The notes under the pieces were generated by a model, which saw nothing but the letters and a program-made list of their open reading frames with translations, did no database searches and was not told where the DNA came from. From positions 186,001-250,000 of the forward strand of contig MBPM02000013.1 of the NCBI GenBank assembly GCA_001695595.3: 64,000 bases of DNA. The letters are read 5' to 3'. The stretch is from Plasmopara viticola (taxonomy: Eukaryota; Oomycota; Peronosporomycetes; Peronosporales; Peronosporaceae). Position 1 is the first letter of the stretch. Each line of letters starts with the position of its first letter. A program made the translations under genes and the position numbers. Below are positions 43,401 to 56,518 of this stretch, piece after piece.

Positions 43401-44449
43401 CCAAGATCGTACGATCAGAATATTTAATAATGCGATTAGGATCCACAGAAGAGCCAAGGCCACATGTATTTCACACTTAAGTTCGGCCTCATGTATTGCT
43501 GGTAATTGCTTCTGATAGAATACGTATCATTATACTCTTTGTAATTACTACCTATTGGAATGCTATAATCCATAAGTGGACGAATTAGTTCTATTATATT
43601 AAAAGCTTGAGTCGAAAGAGTAGATAAAAGGAAGTCGACGCCAGCGTTACCAAACAATAATGTTGGAGTGCAAAAGGCGGTAGACTTGAAAAGCCGTGTG
43701 ATGTACAGAGCGCGCGGAGACGCAGGTATAGATTGGTGAGTAGCGTGAAATCGGAAAATGGGAAATCATTCGTCAAAAAATGAATATGAATTTTGATTGA
43801 AGTTTTGTTAGCATTCATCACTGAATGCTTTTAGCTGTGGCTCGAATTGGATGTGGCCGTTTGTACGGGGGTGGATCATCACTTGATGTAGTCGTTGATA
43901 ATGGAGACGAATCATCGTCAAACACTGGTGGAACGTTCCTTCAGCGGTGTGTTGAAGATTGTTTTGCTGCGATTCAGCTATAGTGTGCGCAAAATAACGC
44001 AGCGAACAGCGTTAAATAAGCGAATTGGCGTAAGTGTACCAAAAGTAGCTTGATGCTCATCGGGAACAACCAACTGTTGAAGGAACAAACCGTGTAGCCG
44101 ATTTATGGTAATGCCGAACATTCATGGGAACGCGGGAAGAAAGCGTCGCCATAAAAATTGGGCCATGTGGCAGTCCCATAGTAAACGAAGTGGAATCTCA
44201 GTTGTGTCGCATTCATGTAAAGATTGTACACGTTGGTATGCCAGCGATACTTGTATCAAAAACCAAGCCCAATATGGTGAAGTCGAAAGACAAAGCCACC
44301 ATAAGGGGGAAGGGGATCGCGTTGAAGACGACGCTCAAAAGACCAGTGGTGTGGCTGGAGATGAACGTCAGGGATTGAAAGCTGACAAGCGGCGGTGGAT
44401 CTTGTGCCATAAGAAAGTCCTTGATCAAATTTTGGAGGCGTAAATGATA
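43401..44449. other. no gene recognised; possibly LINE-3 tail
   Basis: Short frames on both strands without motifs. Position suggests the decayed 3' end of LINE-3. Confidence 0.35.
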
Positions 44450-47400
44450 TCTTGGCTAGCGAATGTCCAATTGTGCAGCGCGTTGATCATGACTTCGGGT
44501 GGTTGTGAAAATATAAAGAGTATTGGTAGTATCGAGGAACGTCAATGCGTGAGGCGAGTTTTCGAATGACCGTTGCGAGAGACCGACCTTATTTAATAAA
44601 AGAGCCGGTCAAGGCCGTGCATAAATTATCTTGGTCTAGAAAAGCTATATACACAGTACAAAATGTTAAAAGTCTTAAAATTACTTGATGGCTGAAGAAG
44701 CAGGAAGCCTTCCGATGAAGCATTGCCAAAGGGAGGTTTGCTTTCGTAAGACGAAGAAAAAATTAATTCAGAGTGGCCATGTGAGTCGTGTAAGAACAGA
44801 GTTCTCATTGTGAAGTTTAACCATAATCTTGGAACTCCAGACTGCGATGGCATCTCTATAATAAGCAGGATTGATGTGCCAGCGGGAAGTCTGTGCCATT
44901 TGAGAAAGTGTTTTGTAAATGAGGTCCAATAATGAAATTTGACCTTTAAAAGCAGCATCACTAACCGATTGTGCCAAATAAATTACTGTGGAGGAGCTAA
45001 AGACTGGCTGCGGCAGTGATCAATCAGCTGACGGATGAGGTTGACTTGAAGAAACTCAACAAATTATGCGACCAAAGGTAAATCGATCCCGCCCGAGTTC
45101 TTATCCACAGAAAACCACTTGCTGGATAGGTAGCGACATCAGCAATTGTTGTCAATGGAGTGTTATTGACAAAGTTGCGCATGAGTGGAGTGATTTGCAG
45201 CAATTCTTGTTTCGAAACCGAAACTGTACTCAGAAAACGCCAAAGTGCTGATAAAATCGTCGTCTTTAGTAGAAGCACTCGACCGCGAAGAGTCCGCGCT
45301 CGCCATCGCCAAGGAACACACAGCGTCTGAAACTGAACGAGAAGAGAGCTGAGCTGATGGCTGGGTGTGACAGGAGGTCAAACAGCAATGCCCAAAAGAA
45401 AAGTGTGCTCGTGGTTTTGCAAAAACACGCGAGCTCCCAAGTGTTCGAGTTGATTGTAAATTCTAGTATCTTCGACAGACCAGAAACGAGAAGGAAAGAT
45501 GACTATCTTATCCTTATTAAACCGCATATCCGTGGCAGCACAAAAGGATTGTACTCGAGACGATTGGGGCGCGTGTGAGAGTTTCGACAGTCACATCATC
45601 ACATACTGAGCTTTGTCGATGATGTCACTGGAGTTATCAACAGAGTCATCGCCCGCAGGTAGCAAAGAAGCGGCTCAATAACAAGCACGAACAAACCGGG
45701 ATAAAGTGGATCACCTTGTTGAACGCCGGCTCCCAAACTTGAGAAAAATTGAGCGTGAAGATTTAATAATAATTTGGACTGATGTCCCCTTGAAAAATGT
45801 CGTGACCCAATGTCGAAATTTAAGTCCAAACCCCTAATGCTGTAGTTCATGATCAAGTGCCTCCCAGTCGACACTATCGAATACATTGGCAAAGTCGAGG
45901 CAAATTGCATCGGCCGGATCACGGAATTTTTCGCCGACAATAGGCTTGAAGATCGTGAAAGTGTCGAAGCGCATGGCGTATATTACGTTTAGGAACAAAG
46001 CCAAACTGATTAACTCTCGATAAGTTAAATAAAACTTGGTCGAGGCTATAGGCTAACGCCTTGGGCATCTTAATTCAGCAACGTCAAAGGCCGGTAGTTC
46101 TTGAGGTCCAAGCGAGATTTGTTCTGAAGAGCAATGAGAAATAACCACGTCGTTGAAAATTTGCCATTCGACCCTTCCGAAATTGAGCCGCATAAAAAAA
46201 AGTATTAAAACGTGAGCGAAAATTTTTAATAATAACTCGCAGGAAGTCCATCTGGGCTTGGGGAATTCCCGCGGGCAGTGTACCTAATAGCATGAAAGAA
46301 ATAATTTGCCGTAAGCGAAGCATCGAGCATAGCAGCGTGAGTTGACGATATCTTCCGAGTGCTATGGTGAAGAATGTCTTGAAGTTTTTGTGGGTCAAAG
46401 TGCTGACGTTCGACAATCAGATTATGAGAATCCGACCAAAAACCCAAAATTGACGATGAGTTGATAGAATTGTGGCGGGATCTTTGAACAAGCCCAATGG
46501 CGTGTCAAATGATAAAATGAGAGCTTCAATTGTGGTGCCATAGGAGACCGAAAAAATATCTTGATGACTGCTCACCGGACGTGATATCTATGACAAGCGT
46601 AGAAACACTATGCTGGTCACGACTTGCCGTTGAAAAATTCAAATAGGCTTGGCAGGATAAGTCACCCTGCTGCCTATTATAGTCACTTGTGCCTACTAAT
46701 AAGATTTTACAATCACGAGAAGCCGAAAGGAGGCTCCGAAGGTGAGCAGTAGTATCTCCTTTACGTCGTACATATTCCCGGCAGAGAAAAATACGGTCCC
46801 TCACGTCTCTATTGAGTTTTTAGCGTCTTCCGCTGAAATACTTTCAGCAGACTCGCTCCCGTTCAAATTCCCACCCTGGCTGCTTCGATGTAGCTCTATT
46901 AGAGATTAACTTTAACGCAATCTTGAACGCCTTGCAGCTTCCCTCTACCCAAAGCGGAATCCGGGATGTTTACTCGACGAGCATAGACAAAGGACCCGAT
47001 GTTCCATACTTGTGTCCCAATAAGAGCCCACTGGAGCGAATAAATTTGTCATAGAAGTCAACGCTAGCGAGACAATAAACAATTCGATTTTTAGACTTTG
47101 GGCCCGTAATTTTACGCAAAACCGAATTATCAAGGCGCCAAAAATCAATCAGGCTAAGGCTAATTCTATAATCGAACAGCTCAGCGCGGCCTCTGTCATG
47201 GAAAAATGCACCAGGTGTAGCTTGGTCTACATCGGGATCCATAGTCATATTAAAATCGCCTAAAAACGAGGTGTACAGCAGAATAATTAAATTGTCGTGG
47301 TTGAGCCTAGAAGAAATATGCCGATCTTTTATGCAAAACGTACCGTAAACCACGTAAAAAAATGCGAATTTCACCCAAGTTTGCGGACACGGCCAAATGT

Positions 47401-49250
47401 CGATTCGTCAGTAAGGTTGAGTCTGTAAGAAGAGTTGTTTCGTCACAGATATATTGAAAAGGGTGACTTCCATTGAACAATAGAGCAACACCATTGCGGC
47501 CACAATACCCAGTAGAGGGTGATTGTGACCAGATTGAACGAGCATGTACGTCTGCAGCATGGAGAGAGCAGTCGATGTTTTCAACCGACTGCTGACTTGA
47601 TAGCTTGGTTTCTTTTAAATCGATGAGTTGGTAATTTGAAAGGAGATCTTTAAATAAGTGAAAGTGTGGCTTATTCAGCCCGTTCACATTGAGTGAAGTT
47701 GCCTTAACGGCCCACACTCTTGGTCGAGAAGTGAAGGCGAGGTATTAATGATCCAGTCGCATCAGGTTTCAAAGCTTGGACGGCTCCGACCAAAGTTTTT
47801 AAAAAGTCGGGCACTGTCTCGTACTGCAATAGGTCTTTTACAAAAGAGCTAAAACCCATCAGGAGTCCGAAAGAAGCGGAATCGCCAAGTTGACGAGAAT
47901 TTCAGGATTCCTATCGGTAAAAATAAAAATCTTGCGTGGTTCGTGATAGACGGTAGGTGCCATAATACAAAGGACTAAATTCCAGCTTGAAAGTACAAAT
48001 TGGCCCTTCGTGGTTTGCTCCAAAATAGACGGAACATGGCTGAGAAGAAGTTTAAGCATCTTCTTTGCCTTGCCTGTAGTCCGAAGTATCTTGATGCACT
48101 GCAATTGGGCCGAACTCGTACCAGGGCGAGTATTGGCACCAAGACGGCAGGTGCTGCGGTAGTTTGCCAATGTAGCAAGGTGTTTAGAAGATGCCATGGC
48201 TGGAAGCATAAGTCATGGGTTTGCTTCAAACTTGACTAGTTGCTCAAGGGGAGGGCGGTCCGTCAAGTTAGGTAAGAACGAGTCGATGTACTCAAAGAGT
48301 TCACGACGAGTCATTTTTTTCACATCGTAAAGCAAAGTTGCAGAAGTAATTAGACCGGTGTACGCTGGCGTGGCAGCAGCGATGGGAGTACTTTCAAAGC
48401 AAGCTTCGTCAGCCTCCTCGACGGCGAAGTTCAAGATCGTACTGCCACTAGGTAACTTTTTCTTCTTGCACATCGTTATACCATAGTGAGCTATAGAAAT
48501 TAGACTTGAAAAGGTCACTAGCACTTTGTGTGCCTTCCAATGCGTTAACATCGTATTTAATCGCTGACTTTTCAACAACTTCAGCACCGGAGCAATCATT
48601 CAGTGCTTTCCGATTGAACGCTGCTTTTTTCGAGGAGCGCTTGGGTTTTTCACCGGCAACAATTTTTTTTCACCCATGAATTCACTAGCGTCCATTTTCG
48701 AGAGCGCTGAGTCAACGTCACTTCCATCATAATTCATAACATCGTGACGTCAGGTGCATTAGAGGGGGAGCGAGAAAAGAAATGCCTCACGACGGTACGG
48801 TAGCCACTGGAGAGACAGTATCAAAATCCACCGTAGAGCTCAGATGTTTCTTGGGAATAGACGTGCGGAGCGACGAAGTGAACCCAGGAGAGACAGCGGG
48901 GGCTTTATGGCCTTGGTAGCTGATTCAGCCGCGTTTTGCGCAGCCACTTCCTCTTGGTGATTGCGAATTGACGGTGGCGTTACTCGATTAGAAGGTGCAA
49001 CATTTTGGTTGACGAAACAAGCTCGGAACCTAATAATGCCATCATCAGGCGAAGAAAATTCAATTTCCCGGAGGGTATAATCCGGGGATGGGACTAAAAC
49101 GGCTGGCGCTTGATCTTGTTTAAAATACACAGCACGCTCCCGCGAGGGAAGGCCGTTCCGCACGTATGTGGGAAGGACACACGTAGGCGGCGCACCATGC
49201 TCCGAAAACCAATTAAAAATCATGGCATCCGTTACTTTATCAGGAAAACG
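44450..49250 (-). mobile_element. LINE-3, old and heavily broken
   Basis: Minus-strand LINE of the same clade as LINE-1 and LINE-2 but much diverged. ORF1 pieces at 49223-48840 and 48599-47859 match LINE-1 ORF1 (for instance YVRNGLPSRERAVYF against the HVVGGL.. VYF stretch). Endonuclease pieces at 47717-47307 (LNVNGLNKP, KETKLSS) and 47374-46970 (LGDFNMT) follow, then RT pieces at 46447-46084 and 45940-45599 (GAGVQQGDPLYP), then thumb fragments to about 44626. Motif C appears on the plus strand. The 3' edge is uncertain. Confidence 0.75.
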
Positions 49251-51082
49251 AAACGGATCAACAAAGTATCGAGAGCCGTATCTCGAAAAACGTGCTATTT
49301 CGATACGAGTACCGAACGCATTTAGCTTAAGTGAGCTGAGCTTAGACGTAGTGTCATAAGCTGAGCAGTAAACCGTATCCCTGCGTTCGGGATGAATTTA
49401 ATGTTTTGGAGAAGACAAGTCTGGCGAGCGTCTTTCCATATTTAGGGCTGGTCGTCTTTTACCAGCTCATCAAGCACGTCAGCGAGGTATTTACGCTTGA
49501 TAGCATGTGTACAAGAAATCCACATGCGATGCAGCTCTGCTGCACTTGCCAGTGTTGGTGCTAGTTTTAGTGCATTAAACGCGAGGCGTCAAGGTTTTAG
49601 ATGGCGAGTTCAGCCTCGCTAGTCTCTAGCAATGAATTCCCTGGTAGTTGACGAGGGAATCCAGAGCGGCGAGATGTAGGGCGTGACGTCACCATGGTTA
49701 CAAACAACTCGGAACTAACAAACTTTTACGCGGGTGACTGACTGTAGTATGAGGTACAAACTTTGCTCCGTAAAATTAAAGTCCGCGCAAAGCAAAATGA
49801 GTCTCTACTGGAAGTTGAATAGGGCGAGATGTACCTCAATACACGGCCCAAATCAACTGCAGTCCTCTACTTAAAACGTCACAAGTTGTTAACCCCTTAA
49901 ATGAGGTTCTTACGGTCTTTCCACCAGACTAGTTTAAGTAGTAGGTATCAGACAACAACAAGGAAGTAAAAAGTCGAGGCGCGGTAGGAAATTAAACAGT
50001 TGGAGCGAAAGTGACGACGACTTGTCACTGAAGACGGGTAGCTCGGCGAGCTACGGGAGCGACGGTGGCAGGGGGCAGCAAGGCGAGCGCAATGGAGACG
50101 ACAGCAAAGAGTTGAGATCGAAGCGAGAGGCTTGGAGCGAAGGACAACGAACAAATGGGGCTTGGCGGTGCCGCAAGGTTGGCCTTTCAGTGCAGGTGCA
50201 CAGTCGAAGGCAAATTGAAAAGTAGTAATTGCTTTTGGTACATGTACTGTGTCATCTTTGCTGATGTCTGAATCACCATAAGATCCATGTCACACAATAT
50301 GGCAATCAGGAGCTCAGTGTGACACACTATGAGTCCGTTACACATTATATGCTAACAAGTATGAACGGGTTGGGTGTGATATTGTACACTTATGTGTGAA
50401 AATTCCCAGATTCGTTTATGCTTTATTGCAGGTGCTATCCAGATTAGAGTTTTTTTTTATTTTTTTGCCCACTTTGTACCCTACGCCTCTGAACTTGCGT
50501 ACCTCATAGGTTGGGTAAGTGTGCTGGATTGCGCAATTGTACGTGTCATTTATTCGATGTAAATATGTAGGCTCATTCTCAACGTCAGCTCCTCAATCAA
50601 AACTCACTTGTTGCTTGGATCAGGTCTCGACTTTATTGCATGTGTCACGTAATCCGCCCCTAGCAGCTTCACTGTAACTTCGCCACGGCGGCCAATTTGG
50701 TGGTGGGCAATTAAAAGCTGCACAACATACCCGACGACAATTACGTCAAAGTCACACCGATTCCCTCTCAAACCCTATATATCGCCACTGATGGACTCAA
50801 GTTTAGAACAAATAACCGTGTAGTGGCAATTTGGAAGTGGCTAGATCTCTTACTTTTCTTAATCTTTCTTGTGCTTCGAAAAAGCTGTTAACTCAAAGAA
50901 ATCCAGTGAAATTATCAGGCCCAGAAATCAGTAGTCCTTCAATCTGCTAACTCTAGCCAAGAGATTAGCACTTACAATTCAAAGGTGCATTCGAGGAATA
51001 TTCCCGGAATTAATACGTGTACCTAATACTTGGTATTCCATGACACCCCATTCGACAATCTGGACGCAAATATTGGCAGCAA
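49251..51082. other. intergenic, no gene recognised
   Basis: About 1.8 kb between LINE-3 and the malic enzyme gene. A GC-richer patch at 50000-50200 has short frames on both strands without motifs. The last few hundred bases should hold the malic enzyme promoter, but I see no clear signal. Confidence 0.5.
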
Positions 51083-53077
51083 ATGACGATGCTGGCGCGC
51101 CAACTACGCGCCGTGCGGCGTGCAAGTACCGCTGTACCACCTACGCTGCAGAAGCGCTTTGTATCAGCACCCGTCATCACGAAGGATCACGAAGAAGACG
51201 AAGAGGCTTTGAGCGTCAACGAACCCTCGGGTTTCGAGCGCGACACGCTGGACACGTACCTCGACACTCTTCAGAAATACAATCCACCCATCAAGACAGG
51301 CCTCAAAGGCCTCAACATCATCCACGATCCTCTTTACAATAAAGGCACGGGTTTTCCGCACGTTGAGCGTGACCGCCTCGGTACGCGCTTAATGCACTCG
51401 CTTGACTTGACACCACGACTCAGTCTTGTATGTGTCGTTTGTGTAACTTTGCGTTGCGGCAGGTTTGCGTGGCTTGGTGCCGCCACGTCGCTTGACGGTA
51501 GAGGCGCAACTTGCGAAAGTGTACGAGACATTTTCTCAAGCAGAGGACCCACTGAGCAGAAGTCGCTTCCTAACGGATCTGCACGATCGAAACGAGACTT
51601 TGTTTTTCCGTCTTTTGATCAAACACATGAAGGAAATGGGTGCGTCGAGTTGCATGGATGAGACGTTCATTTATTAACGCGCGCGTGTGACCTTGTAGCT
51701 CCGATCGTGTACACGCCAACGGTTGGGCTCGTGTGCCAGAAGTTTGGGCACCTCTTTCGTCGACCACGCGGGATGTTTTTCAGTACGCGCGACCGGAGTC
51801 AGTTTGGTGCCATGGTCCACAATTGGCCGTGCGATGACGTCGAGGTGATCGTCGTGACCGATGGCAGCCGGATTTTGGGCCTTGGAGACCTGGGTGCGAA
51901 CGGCATGGGGATTCCGATTGGGAAACTCGCGCTCTACACTGCTGCCGGTGGGATCGACCCGCGAAAGGTTCTCCCTGTGATGCTCGACACGGGCACGAAC
52001 AATAAGCAACTTCTTGAGGACCCGTACTACCTTGGGGTGCAGCAACCGCGGCTCACGGGAGAAGCCTTTTGGTCGATGGTCGATGAGTTTATGCGTGCTG
52101 TGCGTCATCGCTGGCCAAAGGTTCTCGTGCAGTTTGAAGACTTTTCGAGCGACCATGCTGCAGACGTGCTGAATGCTTATCGCCTCAAGCAGCTCTGCTT
52201 TAACGACGATATTCAAGGCACGGGAGCGACGGTCTTGGCTGGCGCTCTGAGCGCTTGTGAGCGCGTGAAGATTCCATTAAAGGACCAGCGCGTTGTTATC
52301 CTTGGTGCGGGTAGCGCAGGCCTAGGAGTCGCCGCCACGTTGCTCCAGGGGATGCTACGTGAAGGTTTGACAACAGAGGAGGCTCGTAAGCACTTTTACA
52401 TTCTGGATCAGTACGGGCTGGTAGGCGAATCTCGCGAGTCGCTCAACTCGGGCCAGCAATTCTTTTCCCGCACCGACCTTGCTGACAGGACAAGCCTTGT
52501 CGATGTCATTAAGCAGGTGAAACCCACGATGCTGCTGGGTCTAAGTGCTGCCACTGGTGCCTTCACGAAAGAGGCTGTGGAGGAAATGGCGAAGCACACG
52601 GAACAGCCTATTGTGTTTCCACTATCCAATCCTACGTCCGTGGCCGAGTGCACGGCCGAGCAAGCGTACGAGTGGACTAAGGGAAAGTGCGTCTTTGCCA
52701 GTGGAAGTCCTTTTGAGCCCGTGATGTATCATGGCACGCAGTACACCATTAGTCAGTGCAACAACATGTTTATCTTTCCAGGGGTGGGCCTCGCTTCCTC
52801 TGTTATCCAAGCGACTCGCGTGACAGATGGTATGCTCTATGCGGCCGCAAAGGCGCTGTCGCAGTGCATGACTCCAGAGGAGATTGCGACCGGCCAAGTC
52901 TTTCCGTCCGTGGAGAATATTCGTCAAGTTTCGCTCAAGGTGGCTACAGCAGTCTGCAAGACGGCAGTGGAAGAAGACGTCGCTAGTATCCAACCCATCA
53001 TTCGCCGTGGCGGGACACTGGAAGATTTTGTTGCTTCGAAAATGTACTACCCCACGTACCACGCACTGGTCGAGTAA
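51083..53077 (+). CDS. malic enzyme, mitochondrial type
   Basis: Three exons (51083-51380, 51463-51639, 51699-53077) separated by GT-AG introns of 82 and 59 bases; joined length 617 codons, usual for the family. Malic enzyme oxidatively decarboxylates malate to pyruvate with NAD(P). An Arg-rich amphipathic N-terminus (about 1-25) suggests a mitochondrial presequence. Visible: VYTPTVG (catalytic Tyr near 163), GKLALY (catalytic Lys near 233), FEDF and FNDDIQGT (metal ligands), and GAGSAGLG (dinucleotide site near 361). SNPTS and FASGSPF occur in the C-terminal part. Seen: all motifs and splice sites. Known: family chemistry. NAD or NADP preference cannot be read. It marks the start of the compact gene-bearing part. 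Confidence 0.95.
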
Positions 53078-53439
53078 AGACTTGGCCACTATGGAACACC
53101 ACGCGTTTCAAAGTTGTAGTGCGCATAGACACAAACTTTCGCATATAGGCAACATTTAGACGTCTGCTTGAGTCTACAAGTGCATGCCTCGTAAAAAGCT
53201 GCTCAAGTCACTTTTGACCATCGGGCACTAAGTTCAAATTAATACCATTAAGCATTCGCGACAATAATTATTTTGATCGTCTATACTTCGTGAAGATTAA
53301 GGCATTGCCTAAACAATAGTATTGTAAATATACCTTTGTTAGGCAACAATCCCGTCAAAATGGCTTTAGACATTTGTTTAAAAGCTGGTCGTGCAATATC
53401 ATTTGATGCAATCCTTTTTTTGCCTCGTTGGCACCTCGT

Positions 53440-54574
53440 TCACCTCTTGCTGTGCGTATGTGGGGCCAACAAGGCGAATTTTGACACTAGAACGTCAAAG
53501 AGCTCTTCATCAACGCCGTCTTTTCGATTGCTTGTCGTGCGAACAGCGTGCAAACAGCCAGTAACGGAACCGCGTGGGGCATCAATGTCGACTCCGCTTG
53601 CGTACTCGAATGTCTGACCTGGGGCCAATAGAGGCGTGGCACCCACGACTCCTGCCGAATTCCGCGGCAGAGCGATCCGCAGACCCTTTTCGCTCTCGAA
53701 CGTATACTGGCGTCCAAGTATCTGCACACGGTCTTCCTCGTCTACACAAAAAGACTAGGTCTCAGAAAGCTTTAGCTGAGTAAAGTACCCTGATGACCTT
53801 ACGTTGATTGGTAATGGTGATCCGATACGTAAAGCGGTAAGCATTCGAGGCCGGATTGCTGTGACTTTGTACGTATTTGCTTGACGCCTCGACGCGGACG
53901 CTATCAGTCACAGTCACTGCAAACGCCATTAGCAGATTAGTATACACGATAAACACTAGCGTTTCGTTCGTACCACTCGAGCATCGAGCCAGCAAAAGCT
54001 GGTCAGACAGCTCGCTTAACGCTCTTAAATGTCAAACACTCTTGTATTAGTTTACGAATATTGCTACCGAATTGTCGATCACTCTGCCACATACTCAATC
54101 GCTTCGTCCAAGAGTGCACTTATAGTCTATCAGCAACATCGACGAAACGTCAACTTCTTGGCACTTTGCACACCCGCTATGACTTACCTTTCGATTACTG
54201 ATTGTAGCATTTTGTCGAAATCGCATCCGAATACTGTTGACGACGTCAAAGTTAAGTGAGCTCATGCGATATGCATTATCCCGCAGCTTTCGAAACGCTT
54301 CGAGCGACGTGAGCAGTATTGGATCATTCAAACTCCGCGTCTGCAGTTCTTGCGCTGGAAGCGGTTCTACGAAGCTACCAGTGCCCCATTGCTCGAGTTG
54401 CAAGTCACGACGAATGTTAAAGTGCGGCATTTGCTGCAGCTTGCGCGCGTCGCGTAGCAGACACCGGTAAATGGCACGCACTGTAGCCGACGACATTGAC
54501 AATATTTCGTTGCTTTGTCTCTCTATTTGAACAATCAAGGTTATTTTTTCACGCTGGACATTATTATTTGCCAC
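53440..54574 (-). CDS. ApaG-domain protein with LYR-like N-terminus
   Basis: Minus-strand gene with introns. Exon 1 (54574-54188) encodes a helical segment with AIYRCLLRDARKL, resembling the LYR motif of mitochondrial assembly factors, and ends at a GTAAGT donor. A later exon (53916-53803), after a TACTAAT branch site and TTTGCAG, encodes the first strands of an ApaG (DUF525) domain (YRITITNQ). The last exon (53741-53440), after a 61-base intron, adds LLAPGQTFEYASGV and the stretch with PRGSVTG, which complete the domain. The region 53917-54187 contains one or more introns and perhaps a small exon I could not place in phase. ApaG folds are Fn3-like and found in FBXO3 and PDIP38. The function here is unknown. 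Confidence 0.75.
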
Positions 54575-54645
54575 CTTTTTTTATTTGGTTTTTTCTTACT
54601 GGGGAAAGATTTTAGGAAGCCCTGAGGATTAAATTATCGGTAGTC
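54575..54645. promoter_or_regulatory. 71-base divergent promoter of ApaG gene and Rpn8
   Basis: Only 71 bases separate the two start codons, so both transcripts must start here or the leaders overlap. The stretch is T-rich with no TATA box seen. Confidence 0.6.
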
Positions 54646-55665
54646 ATGACCGAGACGATCACGACGCGCGGGCTCCCCGAAGAGGTCGTGACGCATCCAC
54701 TGGTGCTACTGAGCATCGTAGATCACTACAACCGCGTGGCTCGTGACACGAGTAAACGCGTCGTGGGCGTTCTGCTTGGCTCGACTTTTCACGGCAAGTG
54801 CGACATCACCAACTCGTTCGCCGTACCCTTTGACGAGGACTTGCGTAACCCCGGGATTTGGTATTTGGACCACGATTTTTTAGAAAGCATGTTTCAAATG
54901 TTTAAAAAAATCAACGCCAAGGAGCGGATCGTAGGTTTCTATAGCTCGGGTCCTAAAATTCGCAAAGCCGATCTAGACATTGACGACCTCTTCCGTCGTT
55001 ACTGTCCACACCCGGTGCTAGTGATATGCGATGTACGTCCGAATGTAGAAGGGTTACCGACTACGGCCTATGGATCGATTGAAGAAGTGGAAGAGGATGG
55101 CAAAGCCATTAAGCGCGTCTTTAAGCATATCAAATCGACTGTCGGTGCGTATGAGGCCGAGGAGGTTGGCGTTGAGCACCTGCTGCGGGATATCAATGAC
55201 CCGTCGGTAAGTTCGCTGGCTGGACAGGTGAAGCACAAGATGACGGCGCTGAATGGGCTCAAGGAGCGACTAGAGGAGATGAAGACGTATCTTGAGAACG
55301 TCGTGGCTGGTCGTTTGCCGCCGAATCATCAAATCATTTACAACATGCAGACCATTTTCAATCTACTGCCCAACTTGAATGTCGACCATCTCGTGCGCTC
55401 CATGTTTATGAAGACAAACGACATGCATTTTGTACGTGACTTTATGCCGGGACGTGGTCAAATTAGTTTTTTTTTTTGACGCTAACTCGATTTATTAATG
55501 GTGCAGGTGATTTACTTGTCGTCGCTTATTCGCTGCACAATTGCGCTGCACAACCTTGTGAACAACAAGATTAAGTACAAAGAGTCCGAAGAGATAGCAT
55601 TTACGGATAAGAAGGAGGAGAAAAAGGAAACGTCGAAGGATAAGGCGAGCGAGAAGGCTCCGTAA
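54646..55665 (+). CDS. RPN8: 26S proteasome lid subunit Rpn8 (PSMD7)
   Basis: Two exons, 54646-55431 and 55507-55665, with a 75-base GTACGT...GCAG intron; 314 residues. The N-terminal MPN domain begins at VVTHPLVLLSIVDHYNR and includes RVVGVLLGS and the GIWYLDHDF stretch. The H-x-H-x10-D zinc motif of the active JAMM subunit Rpn11 is absent (GFYSSGPKIRKADLDIDDLF), as is usual for Rpn8, which partners Rpn11 as an inactive scaffold. The C-terminus has VIYLSSLIR, the helical ALHNLVNNKI and a Lys/Glu-rich tail ending before TAA. If the intron were not removed, a stop would follow after a run of Phe codons. The tail is duplicated at 57667. Confidence 0.95.
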
Positions 55666-56195
55666 AAAACTTGCGCACGTTTATCGGCAAATCAAACAAC
55701 TTAAACAATTGACGTCCACTTAATTGTCGAGCTTTTTGCAGATCATTCCCAGCCACCACTGCAGTCAAACAATAGTAATTGTTGGCAAGTAAGGCACTAG
55801 TAGAACGTGGTGTTGCGTGACACTCTAAAAATAAATAACTCGAGCTGCAATTTGAAAAAGATTGGCAAAGTTGAATGTTGGTGTAAGCATTGTTTGAATC
55901 GGCAATCGACGACCATGTCGAGCTAAATCTAGAGCCAAAAGGCCATTTTACTCGTCAAGGCCACATGGAGTCAGTTATGGCATGAAAGATCATAGAATAG
56001 TTGAGCGCTGACAAGTATTGATTGAATAAGTCGCGTTGAAAGGTCAAGGGGCACAATATAATAGCTAGGTAGGTACAACGCAAAACAGAGCACCACAAAC
56101 GTGTTTGCCCAGTTTATGGAATTCTGACCAACGGAAAAATGAAAAAATATTCATTTTGTGCTCGAAACAGACACTACATGCAAACGACGCGTGTG
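55565..56195 (+). repeat. Rpn8 tail and downstream DNA, direct repeat partner of 57667-58265
   Basis: The last 30 or so Rpn8 codons and about 530 bases of 3' flank recur 2.1 kb downstream at moderate identity. Apart from the Rpn8 tail there is no gene between 55666 and 57240; 56250-57230 is the left arm of the CAP inverted repeat, interrupted by a SINE. Confidence 0.75.
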
Positions 56196-56518
56196 CGACA
56201 AGTTAATCACCTCCAGCACGAGATGGTCGAAATCTAAGTTTAGAATTGAATACCAACAAGTTAACGAACGGCTTCTGTGGAAACAAGCAGGTGATGTGCT
56301 TTTCAGTCATATGAACAGACCTGAGAACGCTACAAAATTGCAACGGGATGGGCTTGGGGCTTTCATCCGTCTGTTTACTACATCAACTGAGTCATGCGAC
56401 TGTTGCAAAATGCTGCGAGAAATAACGTTCGATAGTATAATTATTTATTCATCTGGTCAGATTTATAGCATTGATGTCATCTGTACTAATGAATAGATGC
56501 TATGTAGACTGCAACAAA

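Noticed and set aside
44105..44443. 112-codon plus-strand frame with many charged residues
   Set aside because: Opposite strand of the LINE-3 tail region, no motif, low complexity.
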